From Kutzneria chonburiensis (lineage in GTDB: Bacteria; Actinomycetota; Actinomycetes; Mycobacteriales; Pseudonocardiaceae), in assembly GCF_028622115.1 (NCBI RefSeq), contig NZ_CP097263.1:2728001-2792000 (forward strand): a stretch of DNA of 64,000 bases. Direction: 5' to 3'. The position numbers and the translations under genes were made by a program. The notes under the pieces were generated by a model. It was not told where the DNA came from. It did not search any database and was given only the letters and a program-made list of their open reading frames with translations. The first letter of the stretch is position 1; each line of letters starts with the position of its first letter. Shown here piece after piece: positions 1 to 9,073 of the stretch.

Positions 1-272
1 ACGTGGTCGTGCTGTACCGCGTCCGTGACGAGCGGGATGCCGTGCTGCTGGACGAACTCCGTGCGCTGGCCCCGGTCGTCCGTGTCCTCAGTGGACCGGC
101 GGCCGGCCAGTTCAACCCGGAGAGCCTGCGCTACATGGTGCCGGACATCTGGTCCCGTGACGTGTTCGTGTGCGGGCCGGCGGCCATGACCAACGCCGTG
201 CTGGCCAGCACCCGGGCATTGCAGGTGCCGGACCGCCAGGTGCACGCCGAGAAGTTCAGCCTGGCCGGCTGA
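1..272 (+). CDS. C-terminal fragment of an FAD/NAD(P)-binding reductase
   Basis: The frame is open from the window edge (first full codon at 3) and ends at a TGA at 270-272, so only about 90 residues are visible. VFVCGPAAM near residue 55 is the CGPxxM loop of the NAD(P)-binding lobe of ferredoxin-NADP-reductase-type modules. The end, HAEKFSLAG, resembles the usual HxExF tail of that fold. In actinomycetes such a lobe commonly closes a ferric-reductase-like membrane flavoprotein or a soluble ferredoxin reductase; the missing N-terminus would decide between them. A strong hairpin follows directly. The fold is fairly sure, the substrate unknown. Confidence 0.65.
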   Translation, partial: VVVLYRVRDERDAVLLDELRALAPVVRVLSGPAAGQFNPESLRYMVPDIWSRDVFVCGPAAMTNAVLASTRALQVPDRQVHAEKFSLAG

Positions 273-278
273 TCGGCG

Positions 279-325
279 CACGACAACGCCGCCGCGTCCT
301 CTCCTGGTGCGGCGGCGTTGTCGTG
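279..325. terminator. Bidirectional intrinsic terminator
   Basis: A perfect 17-bp inverted repeat (279-295 with 309-325) encloses a 13-nt loop. It sits between the converging ends of the reductase fragment (stop at 272) and gltX (stop at 331), so it can terminate both. No T-tract follows, as is usual in high-GC actinomycetes. Confidence 0.85.
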
Positions 326-330
326 TCTGC

Positions 331-1971
331 TCAGGCGGCGACGGCGCGAATCCGGCGCAGCACCTCGTCCTCGCCCAGCGTGGTGGCCACGGCATGCAGG
401 TCGGGGCTGCGGGTGGAGCCGGTCAGCGCCACCCGGATGATCTGCGACGCCTCACGGATGGAACCCGGGTAGGCGTCCGGGTTCTTCTTGTACTCCTTGG
501 CGTTCTTGGCGTAGCCGTGCTTGGCCGCCAGGTCGCGGATCTGACCGAACCACTCCTGGCCGTCGGCCAGGTGCTGGTAGCCGTCGGCGAAGTCGGCCGC
601 GAAGGCCCGCGCCAGCTCCGGCGTCACGCCCTCGATGCGCTCGTCGCCGGCCGTGACCGGCGTGAACAGCTCCGGGAAGAAGAAGCCGTAGGCCGGGCGG
701 AAGTCGGACCACTTGCGCAGGTCCTTGCGCGGGTTCTCCACGCCCTCGCGCTCCACCGCCAGCGCGGCCAGCGCCAGCTCCTGGTTGCCGTCCAGCACCG
801 GCACCAGGTCGGCGTCGTGGGTCAGCGCCCACTCCCGGACCGCGGCCAGGATCTCCGCGCCGGGCAGGGTGGCGATGTGGTCGGCGCTGATGTCGTCCAG
901 CTTGGCCATGTCGATCAGCGGCCCGGCCAGGCCCATCTCGTCCAGCTTGATCGGCGCGTCCAGCGCCTCGGCCAGCGGCAGCTCGGCGATGCGGCCGTTG
1001 GTCAGGCCCTTGAGGTAGTACAGCACCGCCTTGGCCGGGTAGCCCTCGGCGATGTAGAAGTCGACCGAGGCCTCCGGGTCCTTGCGCTTGGACAGCTTGC
1101 GCTTGCCGCCGGAGATCTGCTTCATCAGCGGCGCGATGTGGGCGTAGGTCGGCTGCTCGAAGCCGAGCGCGGCGAACAGCTGGAGGTGGGTGGGCACCGA
1201 GGAGATCCACTCGTCGGCCCTGATCACCAGGTTCACCCGCATCAGGTGGTCGTCGACCGCGTGCGCGAAGTGGTACGTGGGCAGCCGCACGGCGTTGGCC
1301 GAGGACTTGAGGATCACCACGTCGTTGCGGTTGTCCTCGTGCTCGAGCCGGCCACGGATGGCGTCGGTGAACACGGCCCGGCCGTCGACCTGGCCCGGCG
1401 AGCGGAACCGCACCACGTACGGCGCGCCCTCGGCCAGCTTGGCCTGCACGTCCTCGTCGGGCCGGTCGCGCCAGATGGCCCAGCCGCCGTAGTAGCCGGG
1501 CGGGATCTTGCTGGCCTCCTGGCGGCGGCGGATGTCGGCCAGCTCGTCCTCGGTGGCGAAGCACAGGTACGCCTTGCCCTCGCGCAGCAGCTCGCGCGCG
1601 TAGGTCAGGTACTGCTGCTCGCGCTCGGACTGGAAGTACGGTCCGTAGTCGCCGTGCCCCTCGGCCTCGTCGGCCGGCAGGCCGAAGTAGTCGAACGCGC
1701 GGGTGAACTGCTCGACCGCGCCCTGCACCTCGCGGGCCTGGTCGGTGTCCTCGATGCGCAGCAGATAGCGGCCGCCGGTGCGGTGCGCGATGTCCCGGTT
1801 GATCGCGCCCACGTACAGCGCGCCGATGTGCAGCCAGCCGGTGGGCGACGGGCCGACGCGGGTGACCATGGCGCCGTCGGGGAGGTCCCGCTGCGGGTAG
1901 CGCTGCTCCCAGTACGCCGGCTCCGGCAGGTCCGCGGGGAACAACGCGTCGATCACGGCACGGTCAGGCAT
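331..1971 (-). CDS. gltX: Glutamyl-tRNA synthetase, Clostridium-type (546 aa)
   Basis: Class I aminoacyl-tRNA synthetase that charges tRNA-Glu with glutamate in the cytoplasm. The catalytic signatures are intact: PSPTGWLHIGA (residues 41-51, HIGH motif), LRIEDTD (71-77) and KLSKR (292-296, KMSKS equivalent). At 546 residues, with an N-terminal ~35-residue extension before the HIGH region, it is longer than the usual ~490-residue actinobacterial GluRS. The segments LFPADLPEP, GYYGGWAIWRD and the YGPYFQSER block look like the ~550-residue clostridial GluRS subgroup. This suggests an additional, transferred paralogue rather than the housekeeping copy (inference). ATG start at 1971; transcribed toward the terminator at 279-325. 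Confidence 0.93.
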   Translation of the reverse strand: MPDRAVIDALFPADLPEPAYWEQRYPQRDLPDGAMVTRVGPSPTGWLHIGALYVGAINRDIAHRTGGRYLLRIEDTDQAREVQGAVEQFTRAFDYFGLPADEAEGHGDYGPYFQSEREQQYLTYARELLREGKAYLCFATEDELADIRRRQEASKIPPGYYGGWAIWRDRPDEDVQAKLAEGAPYVVRFRSPGQVDGRAVFTDAIRGRLEHEDNRNDVVILKSSANAVRLPTYHFAHAVDDHLMRVNLVIRADEWISSVPTHLQLFAALGFEQPTYAHIAPLMKQISGGKRKLSKRKDPEASVDFYIAEGYPAKAVLYYLKGLTNGRIAELPLAEALDAPIKLDEMGLAGPLIDMAKLDDISADHIATLPGAEILAAVREWALTHDADLVPVLDGNQELALAALAVEREGVENPRKDLRKWSDFRPAYGFFFPELFTPVTAGDERIEGVTPELARAFAADFADGYQHLADGQEWFGQIRDLAAKHGYAKNAKEYKKNPDAYPGSIREASQIIRVALTGSTRSPDLHAVATTLGEDEVLRRIRAVAA

Positions 1972-2060
1972 CGGGTCTCGGTCTCCAGCACGCAGGTCAA
2001 CAGGTCTGTCCAGGTTACCGGCCGAGCCCGGCGGCGCGTGGCTGGCCTAGGCTCGGACGG

Positions 2061-2486
2061 GTGACCTGGGACCCGGACGCGGCCGGTGTGCTGCGACTGC
2101 CGTCGGGACGGCTGGTCCGTGGGCGTGGCCTGCGGCATCCGCTGCCGCCGGGGCCGACGCCGTCGTTCGGGCTCTACCTGCTCGGCTCGGACCCGGGTGC
2201 GATGGCCTGGGACCGCCGCTGGATTCGGTGGCCGGACTTCTGGCTGCCTTCGGACCGCGCCGCCTTCGGCACGGCTTTGGCGGAGTTGCACGCCCGGGCC
2301 CGTGACGAACGGGTGGAGATCGCCTGCGGCGGCGGATTCGGCCGTACGGGAACGGCCTTGGCCTGCCTGGCCGTGCTGGACGGCATGCCGAACGGCGAAG
2401 CCGTGGCCTACGTCCGCGAGCACTACTCGAAACGGGCCGTCGAGACGCCGTGGCAGCGGCGGTTCGTCGCTCGCTGGTCGGCCTGA
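2061..2486 (+). CDS. Small protein-tyrosine/dual-specificity-phosphatase-like protein
   Basis: A 141-residue protein with the cysteine-phosphatase P-loop CGGGFGRT (C89, R95: CX5R followed by T). The preceding strand (VEIAC) and the following helix (ALACLAVL) fit the PTP/DSP fold, as does the WPD-like WPDF near residue 57, a candidate general-acid loop. The family hydrolyses phosphotyrosine or other phosphate monoesters; the substrate is unknown. GTG start at 2061, divergent from gltX with about 90 bp between them. Ends 74 bp before an NTF2-like gene with a short palindrome in the gap. Confidence 0.7.
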   Translation: MTWDPDAAGVLRLPSGRLVRGRGLRHPLPPGPTPSFGLYLLGSDPGAMAWDRRWIRWPDFWLPSDRAAFGTALAELHARARDERVEIACGGGFGRTGTALACLAVLDGMPNGEAVAYVREHYSKRAVETPWQRRFVARWSA

Positions 2487-2488
2487 GG

Positions 2489-2505
2489 ATTCTCCCGGGG
2501 AGAAT
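2489..2505. promoter_or_regulatory. Palindrome between phosphatase and NTF2-like genes
   Basis: Arms ATTCTCC and GGAGAAT enclose 3 nt just after the phosphatase stop (2486). A further GATTCTC (2488-2494) can pair with GAGAATC (2515-2521). It could be a weak terminator or a regulator site upstream of the 2560 gene; the sequence alone does not decide. Confidence 0.4.
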
Positions 2506-2559
2506 TCTGCGATCGAGAATCGGCATTGGTCCACCGCAGCGAGCGATGGCTAGCCTGAC

Positions 2560-3057
2560 GTGGTGACCACAATGGAGGTTGTCGACTACCGTTTCGGCCC
2601 GCAGTCCCGGAATCGGCTGGCCGAGACCGAGAATCCAGGCCGGGACGGCGCGATCGCGGCGCTGGAATCCTTCTACTACGCGCTGAACAACCGGGACCTC
2701 GACACGTTGTCCGCGGTGTGGTCCCAGCACGAGCTGGCTCAGTTGAACAATCCGGTCGGCGGCATTCTGCGGTCGGGCACGGCCGTGACCGATCTCTACC
2801 GGCGGATCTTCGACGGCGGCCTGGGGCTGACGGTGACCTTCACCGACGCGGCCACCTACTGGTGGGCCGATTCCGTGGTGTTCGCCGGCCGGGAGCTCGG
2901 CGAGTACGGCGCGCGGGTGCCGCTGGCCATCCGCACCACCCGGGTCTTCGGCTATGACGGCCGGTGGCGGCTGGTCCACCACCACGGCAGCATCGACCGG
3001 CCGGCGGAGCTGGCCGCCTATCAGCAGGCGGCGACCGGCGGCGCCGCTCCCCGCTAG
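2560..3057 (+). CDS. NTF2-like (SnoaL/YybH-type) domain protein
   Basis: A 165-residue single-domain protein. The core DGAIAALESFYYALNNRD followed by aromatic-rich strands (TYWWADS, RWRLVHHHGS) is typical of the cone-shaped NTF2-like fold of SnoaL/YybH-type proteins, which act as small-molecule isomerases/cyclases or as binding proteins. No catalytic residue can be assigned with confidence. Starts GTG 2560, GTG 2563 and ATG 2572 are all possible; none has a clear ribosome-binding site. The LysR gene begins 10 bp after its stop, so co-transcription is likely. Confidence 0.7.
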   Translation: MVTTMEVVDYRFGPQSRNRLAETENPGRDGAIAALESFYYALNNRDLDTLSAVWSQHELAQLNNPVGGILRSGTAVTDLYRRIFDGGLGLTVTFTDAATYWWADSVVFAGRELGEYGARVPLAIRTTRVFGYDGRWRLVHHHGSIDRPAELAAYQQAATGGAAPR

Positions 3058-3066
3058 GCTGTCCAC

Positions 3067-3927
3067 GTGGAGCTGACCGACCTGCGGATCTTTCTCGCGG
3101 TGGCCCGCACCGGGGCGATCACCAAGGCAGCGCAGGAGTTGCACACCGTGCAGTCCAACGTCAGCCTGCGCATCCACGCCCTGGAGAAGGAACTCGGCGT
3201 CGCGGTGTTCCGCCGGCACGCCCGCGGTGTGACGCTGACCCAGGCCGGCGAGCAGCTCCGCTCCTACGCCGCACGGATCGTGGCGCTGGCCGACGAGGCC
3301 CGGAATCTGGCCGGCGACAACGCCGAGCCGGCCGGCCCGCTGAGCCTCGGCGCGCTGGAGATCACGGCCGGCCTCCGACTGCCCGACCTGCTGCACGCGT
3401 TCGTCGAGCTGTACCCGAAGGTCGATCTGTCGCTGGCCACCAACACCTCCGACGAGCTCACGCGGGCGGTCCTCGACGGCACGCTGGACGGGGCGTTCGT
3501 CGCCGGTCCGGTCACGCAGCCAGGTCTGGTGGCAATCCCGGCCTTCACGGAACATCTGGTGCTGGTCACGTCCACGCGAGAGTCCACTGTGGAGGACGCG
3601 TTGCATCGGCAGCCGGCGCCGAGGGCCTTGGTGTTCCGGGCCGGCTGCGCCTTCCGCGCCCGACTGGAACGGCTATTGGCCGAGCATGGCGCGGTTGCCG
3701 TCCGTCTGATGGAGTTCGGCACGCTGGAAGGCATTCTGGGCTGCGTCGCCGCCGGCATGGGATTCACACTGCTGCCGGCCGACGTCGTTGCCGCGTCCAA
3801 CCGGCACGTGCGCACCCACGACGTGCCGGACGCCCGGCTGGAGACGGTCTTCGTGCACCGCGACGAGCCCGCCGCTCCCCCGGCGCTGCGCCGTTTCCTG
3901 ACCCATCTCCCCACAAAAACGGCCTGA
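3067..3927 (+). CDS. LysR-family transcriptional regulator
   Basis: A 286-residue LTTR. The N-terminal winged helix-turn-helix (residues 1-60: LRIFLAVARTGAITKAAQ, then SNVSLRIHALEKELG) is typical, followed by a two-lobe substrate-binding domain from about residue 90. It acts as a tetrameric, ligand-responsive DNA-binding regulator. GTG start at 3067, close behind the NTF2-like gene. The GMC oxidoreductase 145 bp downstream in the same direction is a possible target (inference). Confidence 0.9.
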   Translation: MELTDLRIFLAVARTGAITKAAQELHTVQSNVSLRIHALEKELGVAVFRRHARGVTLTQAGEQLRSYAARIVALADEARNLAGDNAEPAGPLSLGALEITAGLRLPDLLHAFVELYPKVDLSLATNTSDELTRAVLDGTLDGAFVAGPVTQPGLVAIPAFTEHLVLVTSTRESTVEDALHRQPAPRALVFRAGCAFRARLERLLAEHGAVAVRLMEFGTLEGILGCVAAGMGFTLLPADVVAASNRHVRTHDVPDARLETVFVHRDEPAAPPALRRFLTHLPTKTA

Positions 3928-4071
3928 TTTCCCCGAATTGCGGTTTCACGGCCGGAAGGGCACGCGTCCTTACCGGCCCGGACGATCGCCTTTCACCGCT
4001 CGGCGGCCGCCTGCTAATTTCGCCGTACGACCGGCCGGTCGTCACCAATCGGCAGCTCATCGAGGGCGGGA

Positions 4072-5565
4072 ATGCACCCCATCGACAGCGGTTACGACTA
4101 CATCGTGCTCGGCGGCGGCACGGCCGGCTGTGTGCTCGCGGCGCGATTGAGCGAAAGCGAGCAGGCCCGCGTGCTGCTCATCGAACGCGGCCGGACGATG
4201 CCGATCGAGAGCAGGGAGCCGGCGCGCTGGCTGTCCTTGTCGGAGGGCCCGCTGACCTGGCCCGGCGGCACCGTTGTGCAGGCGAGCACCGGCACCTCCG
4301 TGCCGTGGGCGCGCGGGCTGGGCCTCGGCGGGTCGTCCGGCATCAACGGCATGGTGCACATCCGGGGCCACCGGTCCAGCTACGACGAATGGCCCGGTGC
4401 CGGCGCGAAGGGCTGGGGCTTCGACGATCTGCTGCCGTTCTTCCGCGCGTCGGAGACGGCACCGCATCGGGATCCGGCGCTGCGCGGCCAGCACGGCCCG
4501 ATGACCGTCGCGCCGGTCGCCGACCCGCATCCCGTTGCGCTGGCTACGCTTGCCGCCGCGACGGAGGTCGGGCATCCGTTGGCCGACGACATCAGCGGCG
4601 GCCTCGAGGTCGGTTTCGGATTGCCCGATCTGGCCATTGTGGACGGTCATCGGCTCGGCGCCGCGGACGCCTATCTCACGCCCGTGCTCGGCCGACCTAC
4701 ACTGAACGTGGCCACGAATGCCTTGGTGCATCGCGTGATCGTGCGGAACGGACGGGCCGTCGGGGTCGAGTTCTCCATCGGCGACGAGCTGCTCACGGTG
4801 TCGTGCTCGCAGGAGGTCGTGCTGGCCGCCGGCGCGGTGGGCTCGCCGGAGATCCTGCTCCGTTCCGGCATCGGGCCGTCCGACCACCTTCGTGAGCTGG
4901 GCATCGACACCGTGGTGGACCTGCCCGGCGTCGGCGAGGACCTGCACGACCATCCGATCAGCGCCATGGTGCACCGGGCCGCGGATCCGCTGCCGGACAG
5001 CACCGGCAACCACACCGAGGTGCTCGGGCTGCTGGCCAGCGACGGCGGCGCGGTCCCCGACCTGCACCTGCTGGTCCTGTCCCGGCCGGACGCCCCGCAA
5101 GGTCCGACGCAGGGTTTCGTGATCGCCGTCGGGCTGATGACGCCGCACAGCCGTGGCACGCTGCGACTGTCCAGTTCGGACCCGACGACCCATCCCCTGC
5201 TCGATCCCCGATACCTGGCCGACGACCGCGACCGCGCGGCGATGCTCGCCGGCCTGCGCCTGGCCCGCGAAGTCGCGGCGTCACCGGCATTCCAGCCGCT
5301 CGACACGGCCGAGATCGCGCCCGGCGAGATCCCGCTCGACCAGTACCTCAAGGCAAGTCTGGGCACCTACTACCACTACGTCGGCACGTGTCGGATCGGC
5401 ACGGACGACCTTGCCGTGGTGGACACGGATCTGACCGTGCACGGCGTCGCCGGCCTCCGGGTCGCCGACGCGTCGGTGATGCCGTCCATTCCGTCGGCCA
5501 ACACGAACGCGACCGTGCTGGCCATCGCCGAACGCGCCGCGGCACTCATCGCCGGCCGCCCGTAA
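4072..5565 (+). CDS. GMC-family FAD-dependent oxidoreductase
   Basis: A 497-residue member of the glucose-methanol-choline oxidoreductase family. The N-terminal FAD-binding motif GGGTAGCVLAARLSE (about residues 14-28) is followed by the GMC signature GLGGSSGINGMVHIRG. The C-terminal block HYVGTCRIG then DASVMPSIPSANTNATV holds the His region and the family's closing FAD-contact segment. Such enzymes oxidise primary alcohols or choline-like substrates to aldehydes. Full length, no signal peptide. The ATG at 4072 follows a GAGGGCGGGA-type ribosome-binding site. The substrate cannot be read from sequence. Confidence 0.9.
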   Translation: MHPIDSGYDYIVLGGGTAGCVLAARLSESEQARVLLIERGRTMPIESREPARWLSLSEGPLTWPGGTVVQASTGTSVPWARGLGLGGSSGINGMVHIRGHRSSYDEWPGAGAKGWGFDDLLPFFRASETAPHRDPALRGQHGPMTVAPVADPHPVALATLAAATEVGHPLADDISGGLEVGFGLPDLAIVDGHRLGAADAYLTPVLGRPTLNVATNALVHRVIVRNGRAVGVEFSIGDELLTVSCSQEVVLAAGAVGSPEILLRSGIGPSDHLRELGIDTVVDLPGVGEDLHDHPISAMVHRAADPLPDSTGNHTEVLGLLASDGGAVPDLHLLVLSRPDAPQGPTQGFVIAVGLMTPHSRGTLRLSSSDPTTHPLLDPRYLADDRDRAAMLAGLRLAREVAASPAFQPLDTAEIAPGEIPLDQYLKASLGTYYHYVGTCRIGTDDLAVVDTDLTVHGVAGLRVADASVMPSIPSANTNATVLAIAERAAALIAGRP

Positions 5566-5645
5566 CCAAAATCGGCCCCGCTTCGAGCTGAGCCGCTCAT
5601 GGCCGTGGCGCGCCGAACGCCGGCCGGGCTCGAATTCTGAGCAAG

Positions 5646-6596
5646 ATGGTGGCCATGGACATCAACCGGCTGCTGGACGGGCGCCTCAAGGTTCGGCACC
5701 TGGTGCTCGTGGTCACGATCGCGGAGCAGGGCAGCGTGGTCGGGGCGGCGGAACGCCTACGCATCACGCAGCCGGTGGTCACGCGGGGCCTTCGCGAACT
5801 GGAGCAGATCCTCGGCGTGGAGCTGTTCGACCGGGGGCCGCGCGGGGTCACGCCGAACGCGTACGGACGGGCGTTCGTCGACGACGCGCGGGCGATCATC
5901 GCGCAGATCCGGCAGGCCGGGAAGCACGTGGCCGAGCTGAGCACCGGCATGGTCGGCACGGTCGTGGTGGGCAACCACCTCAGCGGCGCGACCGTGCTGC
6001 TACCGACGGCGATCGCCCGCCTCAAGCGGCAGTTCCCGTACATCACGGTGATCGTGCGGGAGGGGACGCCGGACCGGCTGACCGAAGGCCTGCTGACCGG
6101 GGATATCGACCTGGTGGTGGGCCGCCTGACGCCGCAGGGCGAGGACCAGCGGACCCGGCGGGTGCGGCTGTACCACGAGCCGATCCGGGTGGTGGTCCGC
6201 GCCGGGCACCCGGCGACCGCGTTGGCCGAGCCGGAGCTGGCCGACCTGATCGACTACCCGTGGGTGCTGCCGGTGACGCAGACCGCGCTGCGTAGCGAGG
6301 TCGAGCAGGTGTTCTTCCGCCAGGGCCTCGGCGTGCCGACCAATCGGGTGGAGTGCACGTCGCTGCCGACGTTGCGGTCCCTGCTGGTCGACGCGGACAT
6401 GATCGCCACCCTGCCGGCGCTGCTGGCCACGCGGGACGACGCGCTGACCGTGCTGCCGATCGAACTGCCGGACGTGCATCGGCTGGTCGGGCTCACGCTG
6501 GCCGCCGACCGCAGCCAGAGTCCCAGCCTCGAGGCGTTCGTGACGCACCTGGAGCAGGTGGGGACGGAGATCCGCGACATGCTCGTACAGGCATAG
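5646..6596 (+). CDS. LysR-family regulator, likely of the 3-hydroxyanthranilate operon
   Basis: A 316-residue LTTR of the GbpR/PcaQ-like type. HTH at residues 15-75 (VLVVTIAEQGSVVGAAERL and TQPVVTRGLRELEQ) and a periplasmic-binding-protein-like effector domain follow. It ends 79 bp before the aminomuconate-semialdehyde dehydrogenase gene in the same orientation, so it may regulate that operon, perhaps in response to an aromatic acid (inference). ATG 5646 or 5655 (MDINR) can start it; neither has a strong ribosome-binding site. The gap 6597-6675 has a GGAGC/GCTCC dyad that could be its binding site, but this is weak. Confidence 0.88.
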   Translation: MVAMDINRLLDGRLKVRHLVLVVTIAEQGSVVGAAERLRITQPVVTRGLRELEQILGVELFDRGPRGVTPNAYGRAFVDDARAIIAQIRQAGKHVAELSTGMVGTVVVGNHLSGATVLLPTAIARLKRQFPYITVIVREGTPDRLTEGLLTGDIDLVVGRLTPQGEDQRTRRVRLYHEPIRVVVRAGHPATALAEPELADLIDYPWVLPVTQTALRSEVEQVFFRQGLGVPTNRVECTSLPTLRSLLVDADMIATLPALLATRDDALTVLPIELPDVHRLVGLTLAADRSQSPSLEAFVTHLEQVGTEIRDMLVQA

Positions 6597-6675
6597 CTCG
6601 GAGCGATTCAGGCATTTGTCGGACATAGCTCCCCAGCGCCACGATCGACCTGACCGAGAGCAGGGGAGCGAGTCC

Positions 6676-8117
6676 ATGAGCCGTGTGATCCAGAACTTCG
6701 TCGGCGGCCGGTACGTCGACGGCGTCGACCTGTTCGACGACGTCAACCCGGTCGACGGCTCGCTGGTCGCCCAGGTCCAGGCGGCCGACCGGTCAATCGT
6801 GGACCAGGCCGTCCGCGCGGCACGCACCGCCCTGGAGGGTGCGTGGGGCCGGTTCACCGCGGCCGAGCGGGTCGCGCTGCTGCGCCGTATCGCCGACGGC
6901 ATCGAGGCCCGGTTCGACGACCTGCTGGCCGCCGAGATCGCCGACACCGGCAAGCCGGTCGCGCTGGCCACCGAACTGGACGTCACCCGGGCCGCGGCCA
7001 ACTTCCGCGCCGCCGCCGACCTGGTCGCCGGGCTCGGCGTGGATTCCTTCCTCACCGAGAAGGCCCTGAACTATGCGGTCCGGCGGCCGCTGGGCGTGGT
7101 CGGCGTGATCGTGCCGTGGAACCTGCCGCTGCTCCTGCTGACCTGGAAGGTCGCGCCGGCGCTGGCCACCGGCAACGCCGTGGTGGTCAAGCCCTCCGAG
7201 GACACGCCGGCCAGCGCCACCCTGCTGGCCGAGATCATCACCGAGGCCGGTGCCCCGGCCGGTGCGTACAACGTCGTGCACGGCTTCGGGCCCGGCTCGG
7301 CCGGTGAGTACCTGACCACGCATCCCGATGTCGACGGCATCACCTTCACCGGCGAGTCCCGTACCGGCTCGGCGATCATGAAGGCCGTCGCGCCGCGCGT
7401 GCTGCCTGTGTCGTTCGAGCTGGGCGGCAAGAACGCGGCGGTGGTGTTCGACGACGCCGACCTGGAGCGGACCGTGGACGGCCTGGCCCGGTCGGTGTTC
7501 ACCAACACCGGCCAGGTCTGCCTGTGCACCGAGCGGATCTACGTGCAGCGGGGCGTCTTCGACGAAGTCGCCGCCGGCCTGGCCAAGCGGGCCCAGGAAC
7601 TGCGCTTCGGCAACCCCTACGACCCGTCCACCACGACCGGTCCGTTGATCTCGCAGGCGCACCGCAAGAAGGTGTTGTCGTATTACGCCATCGCCGAGCA
7701 GGAGGGCGCGCAGCTGTTGGCCGGCGGCGGGATTCCGACCGTCGGTGACGAGTTTCGCGGCGGTTCGTGGATCGAGCCGGCGCTGTGGACCGGTGTCGGC
7801 AACTCGGCGCGGATCATGCAGGAGGAGATCTTCGGCCCGGTGGCCACGCTGCTGCCGTTCGACACCGAGGAGGAGGCGGTTCGCCTGGCCAACCACACCC
7901 CGTATGGGCTGGCCGCGGCCGTGTGGACGTCGAACCTCTCGCGTGGGCACCGGGTGGCCGCCGCGATGCGGGTCGGCATGTCCTGGCTGAACACGTGGTA
8001 TCTGCGCGACCTGCGGTCCCCTTCGGCGGCTCCGGCCTGTCCGGCATCGGCCGCGAGGGCGGCGTGCACTCGCTGCACTTCTACACCGAGCCCACCAACG
8101 TCTGCGTAGCACTGTGA
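6676..8117 (+). CDS. nbaE: 2-aminomuconate 6-semialdehyde dehydrogenase, apparent frameshift near 8018-8021
   Basis: NAD-dependent aldehyde dehydrogenase that oxidises 2-aminomuconate semialdehyde to 2-aminomuconate. [13 protein letters not shown], the catalytic-glutamate segment FELGGKNA and the catalytic cysteine in [11 protein letters not shown] are intact; full length would be about 480 residues. The frame from ATG 6676 stays coding to about 8017 and then reads nonsense to a stop at 8109. The conserved C-terminus ([20 protein letters not shown]) continues in another frame to TGA 8115-8117. One extra C in the run at 8018-8021 joins them exactly. First gene of a four-gene operon whose order and content match the nba/kynurenine branch. 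Confidence 0.88.
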
Positions 8118-8125
8118 GGACGGAC

Positions 8126-8539
8126 ATGAGCAACGCCAAGACCCTGCCGGACAAGGCAACCCCGCGTGGCCGGTTCCCGCATGTCCGCGTGGCCAACGGT
8201 TTCGCCTTCGTCTCCGGCACCAGCAGCCGCCGCCCGGACAACACCATCGCCGGCGCATCGGTCGATTCGTTCGGGGCCACTTCGCTCGACATTCGGGTCC
8301 AGACCGCGGCGGTGATCGAGAACATTCGCGACATCCTCGCTTCCGTCGGAGCCGATCTCGGCGACATCGTGCAGATCACCAGCTATCTGGTCAGCATGAA
8401 CGACTTCCTCGGCTACAACGAGGTGTACGCCCGGTTCTTCGACGAGAACGGGCCCTCCCGGACCACCGTGGCCGTGCACCAGCTGCCCCACCCGCACCTG
8501 CTCATCGAGATCCAGGCCGTCGCCGTCCTGAAAGGCTGA
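8126..8539 (+). CDS. nbaF: RidA-family 2-aminomuconate deaminase
   Basis: A 137-residue YjgF/YER057c/UK114 (RidA) protein. [15 protein letters not shown], the segment around [21 protein letters not shown] and the closing [10 protein letters not shown] are family hallmarks. In this operon it should hydrolyse the enamine of 2-aminomuconate to give 4-oxalocrotonate and ammonia, the role of NbaF/AmnD. ATG 8126 is chosen because GTGAGGA (8114-8120) provides a ribosome-binding site 5 nt upstream; a GTG at 8114 is in frame but overlaps that site. Sits 8 bp after the dehydrogenase stop and 3 bp before the dioxygenase. Confidence 0.88.
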   Translation: MSNAKTLPDKATPRGRFPHVRVANGFAFVSGTSSRRPDNTIAGASVDSFGATSLDIRVQTAAVIENIRDILASVGADLGDIVQITSYLVSMNDFLGYNEVYARFFDENGPSRTTVAVHQLPHPHLLIEIQAVAVLKG

Positions 8540-8542
8540 GCC

Positions 8543-9073
8543 ATGACCGCACTGAACCCCGCCTTCAACTTCGTGAAGTGGGTCGAGGAGAACCAGCATC
8601 TGCTCAAGCCGCCGGTCAACAACAAGCAGATGTGGGCGGCCCAGGGCGACTTCATCGTGCAGGTGGTCGGCAGTCCCAACGAGCGCACCGATTTCCACGT
8701 GGACCCGTACGAGGAGTGGTTCTACCAGTTCCGCGGCGACATGCACATCAACTTGCAGACCTCTGAGGGCATCGTCACGCAGCACGTCCGCGAGGGCGAG
8801 ATGTGGCTGCTGCCCCGCAACACCCCGCATTCGCCGCAGCGCCCCAATCCCGGCTCCGTCGGCGTGGTGATCGAGCGCATCCGCGAGGAGGGCACCCTGG
8901 AGAAGTTCCAGTGGTACTGCCTGAACTGCAACCATCTCGTGCACGAGGTCGAGCTCCAGGTCCGGGACATCGTCGTCGACCTGCCGCCCGTGTTCGAGGA
9001 GTTCTACGCCGACGAGTCCGTCCGCAAGTGCGTCAACTGCGGCTCCGCACACCCGGGCAGGTCGGCCCGATGA
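8543..9073 (+). CDS. nbaC: 3-hydroxyanthranilate 3,4-dioxygenase
   Basis: Cupin-fold non-haem iron dioxygenase (176 aa) that opens 3-hydroxyanthranilate to 2-amino-3-carboxymuconate semialdehyde. Metal ligands are visible in the block RTDFHVDPYEEWFYQFRG (H and E about residues 51-57) and in NTPHSPQRP. Substrate-binding arginines lie in the same core. The C-terminal pair CLNC and CVNC forms the rubredoxin-like second iron site found in bacterial 3-HAO enzymes and lost in animals. ATG 8543; the stop overlaps the next start (ATGA at 9070-9073), so the decarboxylase is translationally coupled. Confidence 0.95.
   Translation: MTALNPAFNFVKWVEENQHLLKPPVNNKQMWAAQGDFIVQVVGSPNERTDFHVDPYEEWFYQFRGDMHINLQTSEGIVTQHVREGEMWLLPRNTPHSPQRPNPGSVGVVIERIREEGTLEKFQWYCLNCNHLVHEVELQVRDIVVDLPPVFEEFYADESVRKCVNCGSAHPGRSAR

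Noticed and set aside
307-2064. 585-codon plus-strand frame opposite gltX
   Set aside because: It is the antisense shadow of a clear GluRS gene, rich in Arg/Val/Gln with no domain, as expected in high-GC DNA.
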